DNA of 5,609 nucleotides from an uncultured Clostridia bacterium (GTDB lineage: Bacteria > Bacillota > Clostridia > UBA1381): contig CAKSUM010000033.1 of the NCBI GenBank assembly GCA_934501535.1, positions 1 through 5,609 of the forward strand, written 5' to 3'. The first letter of the stretch is position 1; each line of letters starts with the position of its first letter. The position numbers were made by a program, and so were the translations under genes. Shown here piece by piece: positions 1 to 5,609 of the stretch. The notes under the pieces were generated by a model. The model was not told where the DNA came from. It was given only the letters and a program-made list of their open reading frames with translations, and ran no database searches.

Positions 1-75
1 CCACAAAAAACTACTTAGATTATATTATCATTTTGGAGCCAATTTTGAGGTTTACACAAAATGAGGGATTGCCCC
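1..75. mobile_element. Putative end of an IS256-family insertion sequence (body off the left edge)
   Basis: Read inward from position 75 on the minus strand, the sequence is GGGGCAATCCCTCATT followed by TTGTGTAAAC. IS256-family elements of Firmicutes, as I recall them, have terminal inverted repeats with TTGTGTAAAA at the same offset of about 16 bases from the tip. The stretch also begins exactly where the serine hydrolase gene stops resembling its family. The transposase and the second inverted repeat would lie outside the window, so the family assignment rests on one end only. In one plus-strand frame a stop occurs at 16-18, which would suit a transposase C-terminus entering from the left, but too little is visible to recognise it. 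Confidence 0.45.
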
Positions 76-203
76 TCAAGGTCCGAATATCCCGAACTGT
101 ATTCAAATACTTTTTTGTTGTCTTTATAAACCGTTATGCTGTTGCCTGGTATTCGCCACGCCGTCAGCCTGTCCATAAAGTTTTTAACTTCATCAAAATT
201 CAT
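15..203 (-). pseudogene. Beta-lactamase-family serine hydrolase, truncated after its N-terminus
   Basis: From the chosen start the protein begins MNFDEVKNFMDRLTAWRIPG, then SITVYKDNKKVFEYSSGYSD. This is the N-terminal strand-helix opening typical of the class C beta-lactamase / penicillin-binding-protein-like esterase family (Pfam Beta-lactamase). Intact members run roughly 330-400 residues, with an SxxK nucleophile motif expected some 20 residues further on. Here resemblance stops at about residue 43 (position 75). The frame then continues through 19 unrelated residues to a TAA at 17-15, so the catalytic SxxK, YxN and C-terminal parts are absent. It lies 25 bases after the alpha-galactosidase stop and would be its operon partner. 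The remnant cannot be an active enzyme. The break coincides with what looks like an insertion-sequence end. The missing part may lie beyond the left edge on the far side of the element. Confidence 0.65.
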
Positions 204-209
204 ATGTAT

Positions 210-216
210 CTCCTTC
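210..216 (-). promoter_or_regulatory. Shine-Dalgarno site deciding the serine hydrolase start
   Basis: The minus strand reads GAAGGAG, six bases (ATACAT) before the ATG at 203. This near-ideal site favours the start at 203 over the in-frame ATG at 236, which overlaps the end of the alpha-galactosidase gene and has no comparable ribosome site. Confidence 0.8.
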
Positions 217-228
217 TTAATCTCGCAC

Positions 229-2259
229 TTAACCATGCACAGCCTCTATCAATGCAGCAGATGTATTTTCCGCCAACCGTACCTCCAGCTGATTATTCTG
301 CACATCAATACTGCAACCATGAGTTGAATACGTTATTTCCGCACTTTTAACGTTATCCAAAGGAATTGAAAGACATTCGTTCGTGCTGTTGACTCTCCAA
401 ACTTTCAAAAATGTTTTACTGTCATTTCTAAATCCTATACAAAGCCATTCGGAATCATATTTCGGCAGTCCTAACGGATAAAACGGAATTAACGTAGGAA
501 TTAATCCGCGTGTCTGTTTATAGCACTCAACGCCCTTCTTCACAATTCCAAACTGCTCTTCATCAAGCCCTGCAATCTCTCCGCCCAAATGCATTCTCAT
601 CAAAAGAGCATTTACCATATTAAACATAACCTCATTTTCGGTATTTCTATGTACGGGATATGTCCATATTGCACCCTGTTCCGGCAATACAGCCGTCGGT
701 GCTCCCGCGGATATCACCGCCGTCACATTAAATCGTTCCTGGTCGCTGACCGATTGAATTGAATACTGCGAAAGCATAGCATAGTCCATTCGCATACCGC
801 CGCTCGCACAATTCTCAATAATAAGATTCGGATATCTGTCCATGACAGCTGAAATCCATCCAAGATATGCACGGCAATGTCCTAAAAGTCCGTCACCAAA
901 ACTATCGGCGTCCGTTTCCGTTCCTATACCCGCATCAATATTATAGTCCATCTTTATATATCCCACGCCGTATTCATTAACAACGCGGTCAACCACTTCA
1001 TCAGCAAAATCGCGTACTTTTTTATTTCTGAAATCAAGCTGATATCTGCCATGATCAATTATACGTTTTCCATGCCGCATAAAAAAGCACGAATCATCAA
1101 ACTTGTCAGCCGCCGGACAATTTATTCCCATAACCTCTATTTCGAGCCATATACCCGGAGTCATTCCGCGGCTCTTAATGTAATCAAAAACTGCCTTTAT
1201 TCCGTTTGGAAATCTTTTTTTACACGGCTGCCATTCGCCGATTGAATCCCACCATTCACCCTCCGAATACCAGCCCGCATCCATACAGTAATACTCCGCA
1301 CCGACTTCTGCTGCTTTGTCAATCAAAGGTTTCATATTTTCTTCGGTAGGATTCGCCCAAAGGCAGTTCATATAGTCGTTGAATATCACCGGCAACCCTG
1401 CATCAGCTTTATTTCGGCGGATTATTCGGCGGCGGTATTTTGTCATTTCAGCAAGTGCTGTTTCAAAATCAGTCCCCACGCATACTGCCGACTTCACGCT
1501 TGAAAATTCTTCGCCGCCTTTGAGTTCCTTGTGCCAGTGGTTTTCATTCTCGCTCGGCCCTGAAAGCTTTAAATACAGCATATCGGAAATATCACCTATT
1601 TCCCAGTTCCATGAACCGTTATTCTCAATCTGCCACATATACGAATGAGTATTGTCTTCTACGCAACCCATAGGAAGGAATTCCTTTGTCGACCATGTTC
1701 CGCTGTTTAATATACATATTCTCTTTGTTGAAAACGGCGACACTCTTTGCATACCTAAATCCTTGAGTGTGTAACTCATCCAGCCTGTTTCGTTAACCCA
1801 CGAATTTGACGGGATATAAACTTTTAAAGCATCACTACCGATTCCGGTCAGAGAAAATGAGGATATATATTCAATGCCGACAGTCTCAGATGATATGTTT
1901 TTAATGTCCGTCCAACATCTGACAACGCTTACACCACTATATAGCTGATAATTTAACACCACGCTGATGCACTCGTCCGCAAGTTGAATTTCAAGCTTTT
2001 TTCCAAAGTTGTTTTCAGATACACTGTGCGAAATATATTTTAATCGCTCCCTGCTGCCGCAGCAGGTGTGTTTCGCACCGTGGTGATCATTTTGATTGTC
2101 ACCGGTTATCTGTATTTCAACAGCTTGAGCATATTTTTGCTGTTTTTCAGACATTGCATTTTCCACACTGTCATCAGAAAAATTCAATAATCTTAACTCG
2201 TTGTTTTCCGTTACCTCAAACACCATATGGATTCTATTTTCTTTAATCTCAAATCGCAT
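229..2259 (-). CDS. Alpha-galactosidase, glycoside hydrolase family 36
   Basis: A retaining alpha-galactosidase of 676 residues that should release terminal alpha-linked galactose from melibiose/raffinose-type oligosaccharides. There is no signal peptide, so it acts inside the cell on imported sugars. Layout follows GH36: an N-terminal beta-sandwich domain (about 1-285, including the NGSWNWEIGD segment at 214-223), a TIM barrel (about 288-590) and a short C-terminal beta domain. In the barrel, MDAGWY (326-331) contributes Asp327 to sugar binding. YIKMDYN (434-440) holds the nucleophile Asp438. ENCASGG (482-488) and SVSDQERF (503-510) follow, with Asp506 the acid/base. The barrel motif WLEIEVMG (371-378) differs from the common WFEPEM form, pointing to a distinct GH36 branch. 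GAGAGG lies 11 bases before the ATG. The gene is intact and AT-richer than the cassette upstream. Alpha-N-acetylgalactosaminidase activity is a less likely alternative. Confidence 0.94.
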   Translation of the reverse strand: MRFEIKENRIHMVFEVTENNELRLLNFSDDSVENAMSEKQQKYAQAVEIQITGDNQNDHHGAKHTCCGSRERLKYISHSVSENNFGKKLEIQLADECISVVLNYQLYSGVSVVRCWTDIKNISSETVGIEYISSFSLTGIGSDALKVYIPSNSWVNETGWMSYTLKDLGMQRVSPFSTKRICILNSGTWSTKEFLPMGCVEDNTHSYMWQIENNGSWNWEIGDISDMLYLKLSGPSENENHWHKELKGGEEFSSVKSAVCVGTDFETALAEMTKYRRRIIRRNKADAGLPVIFNDYMNCLWANPTEENMKPLIDKAAEVGAEYYCMDAGWYSEGEWWDSIGEWQPCKKRFPNGIKAVFDYIKSRGMTPGIWLEIEVMGINCPAADKFDDSCFFMRHGKRIIDHGRYQLDFRNKKVRDFADEVVDRVVNEYGVGYIKMDYNIDAGIGTETDADSFGDGLLGHCRAYLGWISAVMDRYPNLIIENCASGGMRMDYAMLSQYSIQSVSDQERFNVTAVISAGAPTAVLPEQGAIWTYPVHRNTENEVMFNMVNALLMRMHLGGEIAGLDEEQFGIVKKGVECYKQTRGLIPTLIPFYPLGLPKYDSEWLCIGFRNDSKTFLKVWRVNSTNECLSIPLDNVKSAEITYSTHGCSIDVQNNQLEVRLAENTSAALIEAVHG

Positions 2260-2295
2260 ACTTTTTATATCCTCTCATAACCTTTCAGTAAAATA

Positions 2296-2316
2296 TATCA
2301 CATCTTTTATGTTATA
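2296..2316 (-). promoter_or_regulatory. Imperfect inverted repeat at the predicted transcription start (possible operator)
   Basis: On the minus strand TATAACAT and ATGTGATA are separated by AAAAG, with 7 of 8 positions complementary. The repeat sits immediately after the predicted start of transcription, where a repressor would block initiation or early elongation. The spacer is AT-rich, so chance symmetry is possible and no regulator gene is in the window to pair with it. Confidence 0.3.
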
Positions 2317-2324
2317 CACAAATT

Positions 2325-2333
2325 ATTATACCA
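2325..2333 (-). promoter_or_regulatory. Extended -10 promoter for the alpha-galactosidase gene
   Basis: The minus strand reads TGGTATAAT, a perfect extended -10 (TGn-TATAAT), 65 bases before the start codon. The expected transcription start is near 2318, giving a leader of about 60 bases. No good -35 is seen at 16-18 bases spacing (best is ATTACT), which fits an extended -10 promoter. Upstream, about 2341-2385 is very A/T rich and could act as an UP-like element. The rest of the spacer (2385-2486) holds no recognisable gene or RNA. Confidence 0.6.
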
Positions 2334-2486
2334 ATTTATCAAAAATAAGTAATCCTAAAAATTATTATTTTATATTAATTATTTCAAAAGCAATCATATC
2401 ACAATATAAAAACCATATTAGAACATCATATTTACCCGTATTGGTTTTAATCTTTTCTTTAATATTAGTTTAGATTATGCATATAT

Positions 2487-2538
2487 AAAACCCTCCGCAG
2501 AACGTGCCATGCAGCCGTCCCCGGAGGTCTTTTTTTAT
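2487..2538 (-). terminator. Intrinsic terminator after the aldolase gene, probably bidirectional
   Basis: CCTCCG and CGGAGG (2492-2497 and 2522-2527) form a stem whose 24-base loop holds a second palindromic piece, TGCATGGCA. On the minus strand the stem begins 7 bases after the aldolase stop and is followed by GTTTTATATA. The A-run before the stem can extend the pairing with those Ts. On the plus strand the same stem is followed by a longer T-run (TCTTTTTTTA), so it may also stop antisense transcription entering the aldolase gene. Confidence 0.75.
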
Positions 2539-3362
2539 TCGCCGCAAAATACCGACATTGCTTTTTTTACATCGGCTTTCATTGCCGCTATTGCATCATT
2601 TGCCGCGTCGTGGAACTGTCCGTAGGTTTTTCCCGATACTGCCTCTCCCCCGGCTTTTGCCATGTATGTGTAATAGTTGATTTTACGCACGCCCAGCGCA
2701 ATTACCTTTTTGTAATCCTCATGACTCACGCCGCTGCCGCCGTGCATTACTATCGGCACGTTCGTGATTTTGTTTATCTCGTCAAGGCGTGCAAAGTCGA
2801 GTTTCGGCTCTTTCAAATAAATTCCGTGTGCCGTTCCGAACGCGCATGCTAAAGCATCAATTCCGGTCTCTTCCGAGAATTTCTTCGCCGCCTCCGGCGT
2901 TGTGTAGATGCTCTCGCCGCCCTCGGCTCCCGATTCTCTCGCGCCCATCGAACCGATTTCCGCCTCAACGCTCGCGCCCGTTTGCGCCGCCATTTCAACC
3001 GCAATCGCGGTGTTTGCAAAATTTAATTCGTCGGGCAACGTCGAGCCGTCATACATAACCGACGTAAAGCCCAAGTCAAGCCCCTTTTTTACATAATCAA
3101 GGTCGGTGCCGTGGTCCAAATGTACGCATACCGGCACGCTCGCGCGGTCTGCCATAAACAGCATTATCGGCGCGATTTCGCCCATTTTGCAAAGCCCCAT
3201 TTCCTCGTGAACCTGCGCGTGCATTATGATTACCGGCTGATTTAATTCCTCCGCCGCGCCGATTACGGCTTTCAGACTTTCAAAATTCGGTGTGTTGAAC
3301 GAGCCGATTGCACACTTTTTCGCCTCGGCGATTTTTAATATATTTTTTAATGTTACAAGCAT
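2535..3362 (-). CDS. Class II fructose/tagatose-bisphosphate-type aldolase
   Basis: A zinc-dependent class II aldolase of 275 residues, the usual length for the short GatY/IolJ/FBA-like branch. It should cleave a phosphorylated ketose to dihydroxyacetone phosphate and an aldehyde in the cytoplasm. VHLDHG (80-85) gives catalytic Asp83 and zinc ligand His84. SVMYDGS (101-107) and VEAEIGSMG (132-140) follow. GTAHG (176-180) and MHGGSG (206-211) supply the other zinc ligands, His179 and His207, and the phosphate-binding loop. The segment KINYYTYMAKAG (227-238) replaces the usual KINVNTD/E type sequence; Asn229 is kept but the acidic residue is not. The start at 3362 has an AAAGGAAG ribosome site just upstream (3376-3369). 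It is the last gene of the unit, with a terminator 7 bases after the stop. Class assignment is secure. The name fructose-bisphosphate aldolase would be generic, and the neighbours suggest another ketose phosphate. Confidence 0.92.
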   Translation of the reverse strand: MLVTLKNILKIAEAKKCAIGSFNTPNFESLKAVIGAAEELNQPVIIMHAQVHEEMGLCKMGEIAPIMLFMADRASVPVCVHLDHGTDLDYVKKGLDLGFTSVMYDGSTLPDELNFANTAIAVEMAAQTGASVEAEIGSMGARESGAEGGESIYTTPEAAKKFSEETGIDALACAFGTAHGIYLKEPKLDFARLDEINKITNVPIVMHGGSGVSHEDYKKVIALGVRKINYYTYMAKAGGEAVSGKTYGQFHDAANDAIAAMKADVKKAMSVFCGE

Positions 3363-3394
3363 TGTTATCTTCCTTTCCCGGCAATTTCAATCTT

Positions 3395-3437
3395 CCGCAT
3401 TTTCCCCGGCACAGCCGCACCGTACGGGAAACCGCGG
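3395..3437 (-). other. Intercistronic mRNA hairpin between epimerase and aldolase genes
   Basis: The 76-base spacer folds well on the minus strand. CCGC at 3437-3434 pairs with GCGG at 3398-3395. TTTCCC at 3431-3426 pairs with GGGAAA at 3406-3401, with a 2x2 internal loop between the two helices. The apical part contains a second small hairpin, CGGC-TGT-GCCG (3417-3407), which competes with one G-C pair of the main stem. No run of Ts follows, so it does not look like an intrinsic terminator. A role in mRNA processing, stability or setting relative expression of the aldolase is inference. Confidence 0.5.
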
Positions 3438-3438
3438 T

Positions 3439-4401
3439 TTATTCCTCAGTAAAATTAAATTCCAGATGATGCACCTTTTCCCCGTCCGGCTGTAAAAATT
3501 CGAGTATGCCTTTCTCACGCATTACATCGCGTCCGTCCGGCAGACAGTTGCCCGGCTCCAAGCCCAGCACATAATCATGTTCGCCCATCATCTTCCACTC
3601 TGTAAAATACGGCAGCTCCTTTGTGTCAAACGCGATTGTGACGCGCTTTTTTATGTCGGGATTATATGCCGACACTCTGCCTTCCGAAAGCGTGTGATAA
3701 TAGCACATTTCCTCATAGCCGCACTGCGGTTTCTCCATTTTCAGGCAATCGGCAAGTCCCTCTTTCGCGTGGTCGTTCCGCGGTGCGGTCGACATTGCCG
3801 GAATATCCAGAATTGTGTTTTCCGACAAAAGCGGATAGCCCATATTGCAGTGGTAAAGCACCTCAAGCGGCGTTTTGGCTGAGCCGATATTTTTGATTTT
3901 GTCGCACAATGACAGCTTGTTTTCGGTTTTTGAAACTCTGTATTCTCTCTCCAAAATCAGCTGATGTGCAAATATTGCCGCGTCGCGTATCTGTGCTTTT
4001 ATGATTATCTCCGCGTCTGTTTCCTCATACAAATAATTCTCGCACGGTGTGTTTGCGATTGTGCCGTGCAGCGGCAGCTCCTCGCCGTCATCGGTGCAGG
4101 GCGAGCCGACAGCCGTGAGTCCGCATGTCGTCATAAATCCGGCGGTAAAGGATTTTAAAAATCCCGTGCCGCGGTTATCGTAAAAGCCGGGCGCAACATA
4201 TCCGCACGGCGAAAAATAGCCGAGGTTGCTGCCCTTTAAGCTGACTCTTGCAATATCCATCGCACGGTCGGCTGAAAAGGTGATTTCAAGTCCCATGCCG
4301 TTTCGCACCTGCAAAAGCGTCATGCCCTTGCCCTTGCCTTTTGCCAGAATTACCTCATCAACACCGCTTATCTGCGATTGATGTCCGATATATTTATTCA
4401 T
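3439..4401 (-). CDS. DUF4432 / aldose 1-epimerase-like protein
   Basis: A 320-residue protein of the galactose-mutarotase-like beta-sandwich superfamily, closest by recognition to the DUF4432 branch. Members are inferred to interconvert sugar anomers, or to act on related sugar phosphates, in the cytoplasm. No signal peptide or membrane segment is seen. Visible landmarks are ADRAMDI (44-50), GYVAPGFYD (67-75), GLTAVGSPC (94-102), PLHG with His112, YHCNMGYP (183-190) with His184, and EWKMMGEHDYVLGLEPGN (268-285) with Glu282. By analogy with mutarotases, the two histidines and Glu282 are the best candidates for sugar binding and acid/base catalysis; this is inference. The start at 4401 is set by GGGAGGT eight bases upstream. 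The ATG lies inside the end of the kinase gene (ATGAATAA), so the two are probably co-translated. The length is normal for the family and nothing looks broken. The exact substrate is unknown. Confidence 0.88.
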   Translation of the reverse strand: MNKYIGHQSQISGVDEVILAKGKGKGMTLLQVRNGMGLEITFSADRAMDIARVSLKGSNLGYFSPCGYVAPGFYDNRGTGFLKSFTAGFMTTCGLTAVGSPCTDDGEELPLHGTIANTPCENYLYEETDAEIIIKAQIRDAAIFAHQLILEREYRVSKTENKLSLCDKIKNIGSAKTPLEVLYHCNMGYPLLSENTILDIPAMSTAPRNDHAKEGLADCLKMEKPQCGYEEMCYYHTLSEGRVSAYNPDIKKRVTIAFDTKELPYFTEWKMMGEHDYVLGLEPGNCLPDGRDVMREKGILEFLQPDGEKVHHLEFNFTEE

Positions 4402-5609
4402 CGCGCATTACCTCCCTTGCCGCCGCGTAAATTTTTTTATACTTTTCAAGCTGATTTTTGTAGTATGCATGCCGTTTTTCGTCGGGATAAAATGTCTTTC
4501 GCGGCCTTGCAAGGATTGTGTTTTCATCATACACGCCCACCGCGCGCCCCGCCATTATCGCCGTTCCCGCACCGCCGATTTCCTTTCCGTCAAGTGCCGT
4601 TACCGCAAGCCCCAGAACGTCCGCCTTGATTTGCAGCCACACATCCGACCTTGCTCCTCCGCCGGTTGCTATAACCGTTCTTGCCGAAAGTCCGTGCTTT
4701 TTAAGTATTTCAAGATTAAGTGTAATTTCATAAGCCGTCCCTTCCATTAATGCCTTATAAATATCGGTTTTTGTATGCTCAAACGTCAGCCCCAAAATCG
4801 CCGCCTTCGAATTTGCGTCCATATACGGCGTTGCTGCTCCGGCAAAATGCGGCATGATTAACAGCTCTGTCGGCTCCTCACCGACAGTTTTGTCAAGTTC
4901 GGCATAATCCGCGTCTGAAAAGTTATCGCGGAACCATTTCAGTGTCGCACCGCCCGTGTATGACAAGACATAGCACGCATATCCGCCGCCGGGGTGCGGT
5001 GCCAGGGAATAGCCCATATCATAAAGCGCAAAATCTTGCGGTACGCTGTCAAACAGCACCGGCACACACTCAACCGTGCCTGTTCCGTCCATGACCTGTT
5101 CATTTGTGCGGATATTCGCACCTTGCATCGCAGCAATCTGATCATGTGCACCGCTTACTATTACACAATCCGCCGAAATTCCAAGCTCTCGTGCAAGCTC
5201 CGGCTTGATTTTCTCCGCAGCCGTGCCTGTCGGAACAGGTGTGGAAAGCAGGTTTTCGTCAATCCCGGCAAATTCTAAAATTTCCTTGTCCCAACGCTTG
5301 TTTTCAATGTCAAAACAGATTGTCCGTGCGGCAAGCGATACGTCAATCTGCCTCACGCCGCACAGCATATACACGATGTAGTCCTGTATCAACAGGATTT
5401 TTTCCGCGCGCGCAAAATTCTCGGGCATATTTTCTTTTATCCACATTATTTTCGGCAGCGAGTACATTTCATGCGTTTTTGCGCCGGTTTTAAACGCGAG
5501 ATTTTCCGCGCCGAATTGGTTTATCAACCGCTCGCACTGCTCTTTTCCGCGCGGATCGGTGTACAGCATTGACGGCGCGCACGGCTCGTCATTTTTATCA
5601 AGCATGGCA
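4394..5609 (-). CDS. FGGY-family carbohydrate kinase, N-terminus off the window
   Basis: ATP-dependent sugar kinase of the xylulokinase/rhamnulokinase/fuculokinase superfamily, expected to phosphorylate a ketose (or polyol) in the cytoplasm. The reading frame stays open to the right edge, so the first Met visible (5605) is internal. The 403 residues seen from it, against a family length near 500, mean roughly the first 80-100 residues are missing. Numbering from that Met: the SGAHDQ motif at 151-156 carries the presumed catalytic base Asp155. DGTGTVE at 173-179 is a phosphate-binding loop variant. The FGGY C-domain shows TGGGARSDVW at 314-323, followed by the adenosine-binding segment EIGGAGTAIMAGRAVG at 342-357. 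The stop overlaps the next gene by 8 bases, implying translational coupling. Family assignment is firm. The substrate, and whether position 1 or 5 is phosphorylated, cannot be read here, although the aldolase two genes downstream favours a 1-phosphate product. Confidence 0.93.
   Translation of the reverse strand, partial: AMLDKNDEPCAPSMLYTDPRGKEQCERLINQFGAENLAFKTGAKTHEMYSLPKIMWIKENMPENFARAEKILLIQDYIVYMLCGVRQIDVSLAARTICFDIENKRWDKEILEFAGIDENLLSTPVPTGTAAEKIKPELARELGISADCVIVSGAHDQIAAMQGANIRTNEQVMDGTGTVECVPVLFDSVPQDFALYDMGYSLAPHPGGGYACYVLSYTGGATLKWFRDNFSDADYAELDKTVGEEPTELLIMPHFAGAATPYMDANSKAAILGLTFEHTKTDIYKALMEGTAYEITLNLEILKKHGLSARTVIATGGGARSDVWLQIKADVLGLAVTALDGKEIGGAGTAIMAGRAVGVYDENTILARPRKTFYPDEKRHAYYKNQLEKYKKIYAAAREVMRDE
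4410..4416 (-). promoter_or_regulatory. Shine-Dalgarno site of the epimerase-like gene
   Basis: On the minus strand this reads GGGAGGT, followed by 8 bases and then the ATG at 4401. It lies inside the 3' end of the kinase coding sequence, so the epimerase-like gene is translated from its own strong site on a shared mRNA. It fixes the start of that gene. Confidence 0.8.

Noticed and set aside
201..216. The sequence GAAGGAGATACATATG resembles the ribosome site of common expression vectors, suggesting an engineered or contaminated sequence
   Set aside because: It differs from the vector leader in length, lies between two natural coding regions with matching composition, and is simply a good native Shine-Dalgarno.
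204..236. Upstream in-frame ATG that would add 11 residues (MVKCEIKKEIH) to the serine hydrolase
   Set aside because: It overlaps the end of the alpha-galactosidase gene and lacks a ribosome site. The ATG at 203 has GAAGGAG six bases ahead and matches the family N-terminus.
33..350. Plus-strand open frame of 105 codons at the left end
   Set aside because: It runs antisense across the hydrolase remnant and the alpha-galactosidase 3' end, has no ribosome site, and resembles no family.
2201..2473. Plus-strand open frame of 90 codons over the AT-rich spacer, hydrophobic in parts
   Set aside because: It begins inside the alpha-galactosidase gene in antisense. Its hydrophobic, Ile/Ser/Asn-rich composition is what AT-rich noncoding sequence gives. 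No Shine-Dalgarno is seen.
2385..2486. Possible riboswitch, tRNA or CRISPR repeats in the spacer
   Set aside because: No cloverleaf, no conserved aptamer core and no regularly spaced repeats are visible, only A/T-rich sequence.
2260..2490. Catabolite-responsive (cre) site of the TGWAANCGNTNWCA type
   Set aside because: I scanned the spacer on the minus strand and found no acceptable match; the nearest AT-rich palindromes lack the central CG.
2789..3096. Overlapping plus-strand frames rich in Arg, Pro and Ser opposite the aldolase
   Set aside because: They are shadows produced by the G+C-rich codons of the aldolase, which has clear family motifs on the minus strand.

Overview
The window looks like a low-to-mid GC Firmicute, most likely a gut-type Clostridia. 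Support comes from purine-rich Shine-Dalgarno sites, short-spaced and overlapping operon genes, AT-rich spacers, and protein relatives typical of clostridial sugar-utilisation loci. The genus cannot be named from the sequence. Every convincing gene is on the minus strand, so transcription runs from the right edge to the left edge.

Right part (about 2535-5609): a three-gene sugar-catabolism cassette. In transcription order it holds an FGGY-family carbohydrate kinase (its N-terminus is cut off by the window edge), a DUF4432-type aldose-1-epimerase-like protein that overlaps the kinase by 8 bases, and a class II ketose-bisphosphate-type aldolase. A structured 76-base spacer separates the last two. 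A hairpin terminator closes the unit at about 2487-2538. The simplest inferred route is mutarotation of a free sugar, ATP-dependent phosphorylation of the ketose, and aldol cleavage to a triose phosphate plus an aldehyde. The sugar itself cannot be read from the sequence. No isomerase, transporter or regulator lies inside the window.

Middle (about 2260-2490): an AT-rich spacer with a perfect extended -10 promoter for the leftward genes. An imperfect inverted repeat at the expected transcription start could be an operator.

Left part (1-2259): an intact cytoplasmic GH36 alpha-galactosidase, followed 25 bases later by the start of a beta-lactamase-family serine hydrolase with an excellent ribosome binding site. 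The hydrolase loses family resemblance after about 43 residues. The sequence that replaces it resembles the terminal inverted repeat of an IS256-family insertion sequence whose body would lie off the left edge.

The likely biology is release of sugars from alpha-galactosides plus an uncharacterised phosphorylation/aldol-cleavage route, in two adjacent transcription units of differing base composition. I see no tRNA, rRNA, CRISPR array or defence system. The most unusual items are the apparent IS interruption, the atypical C-terminal active-site segment of the aldolase, and the unassigned substrate of the kinase-epimerase-aldolase cassette.
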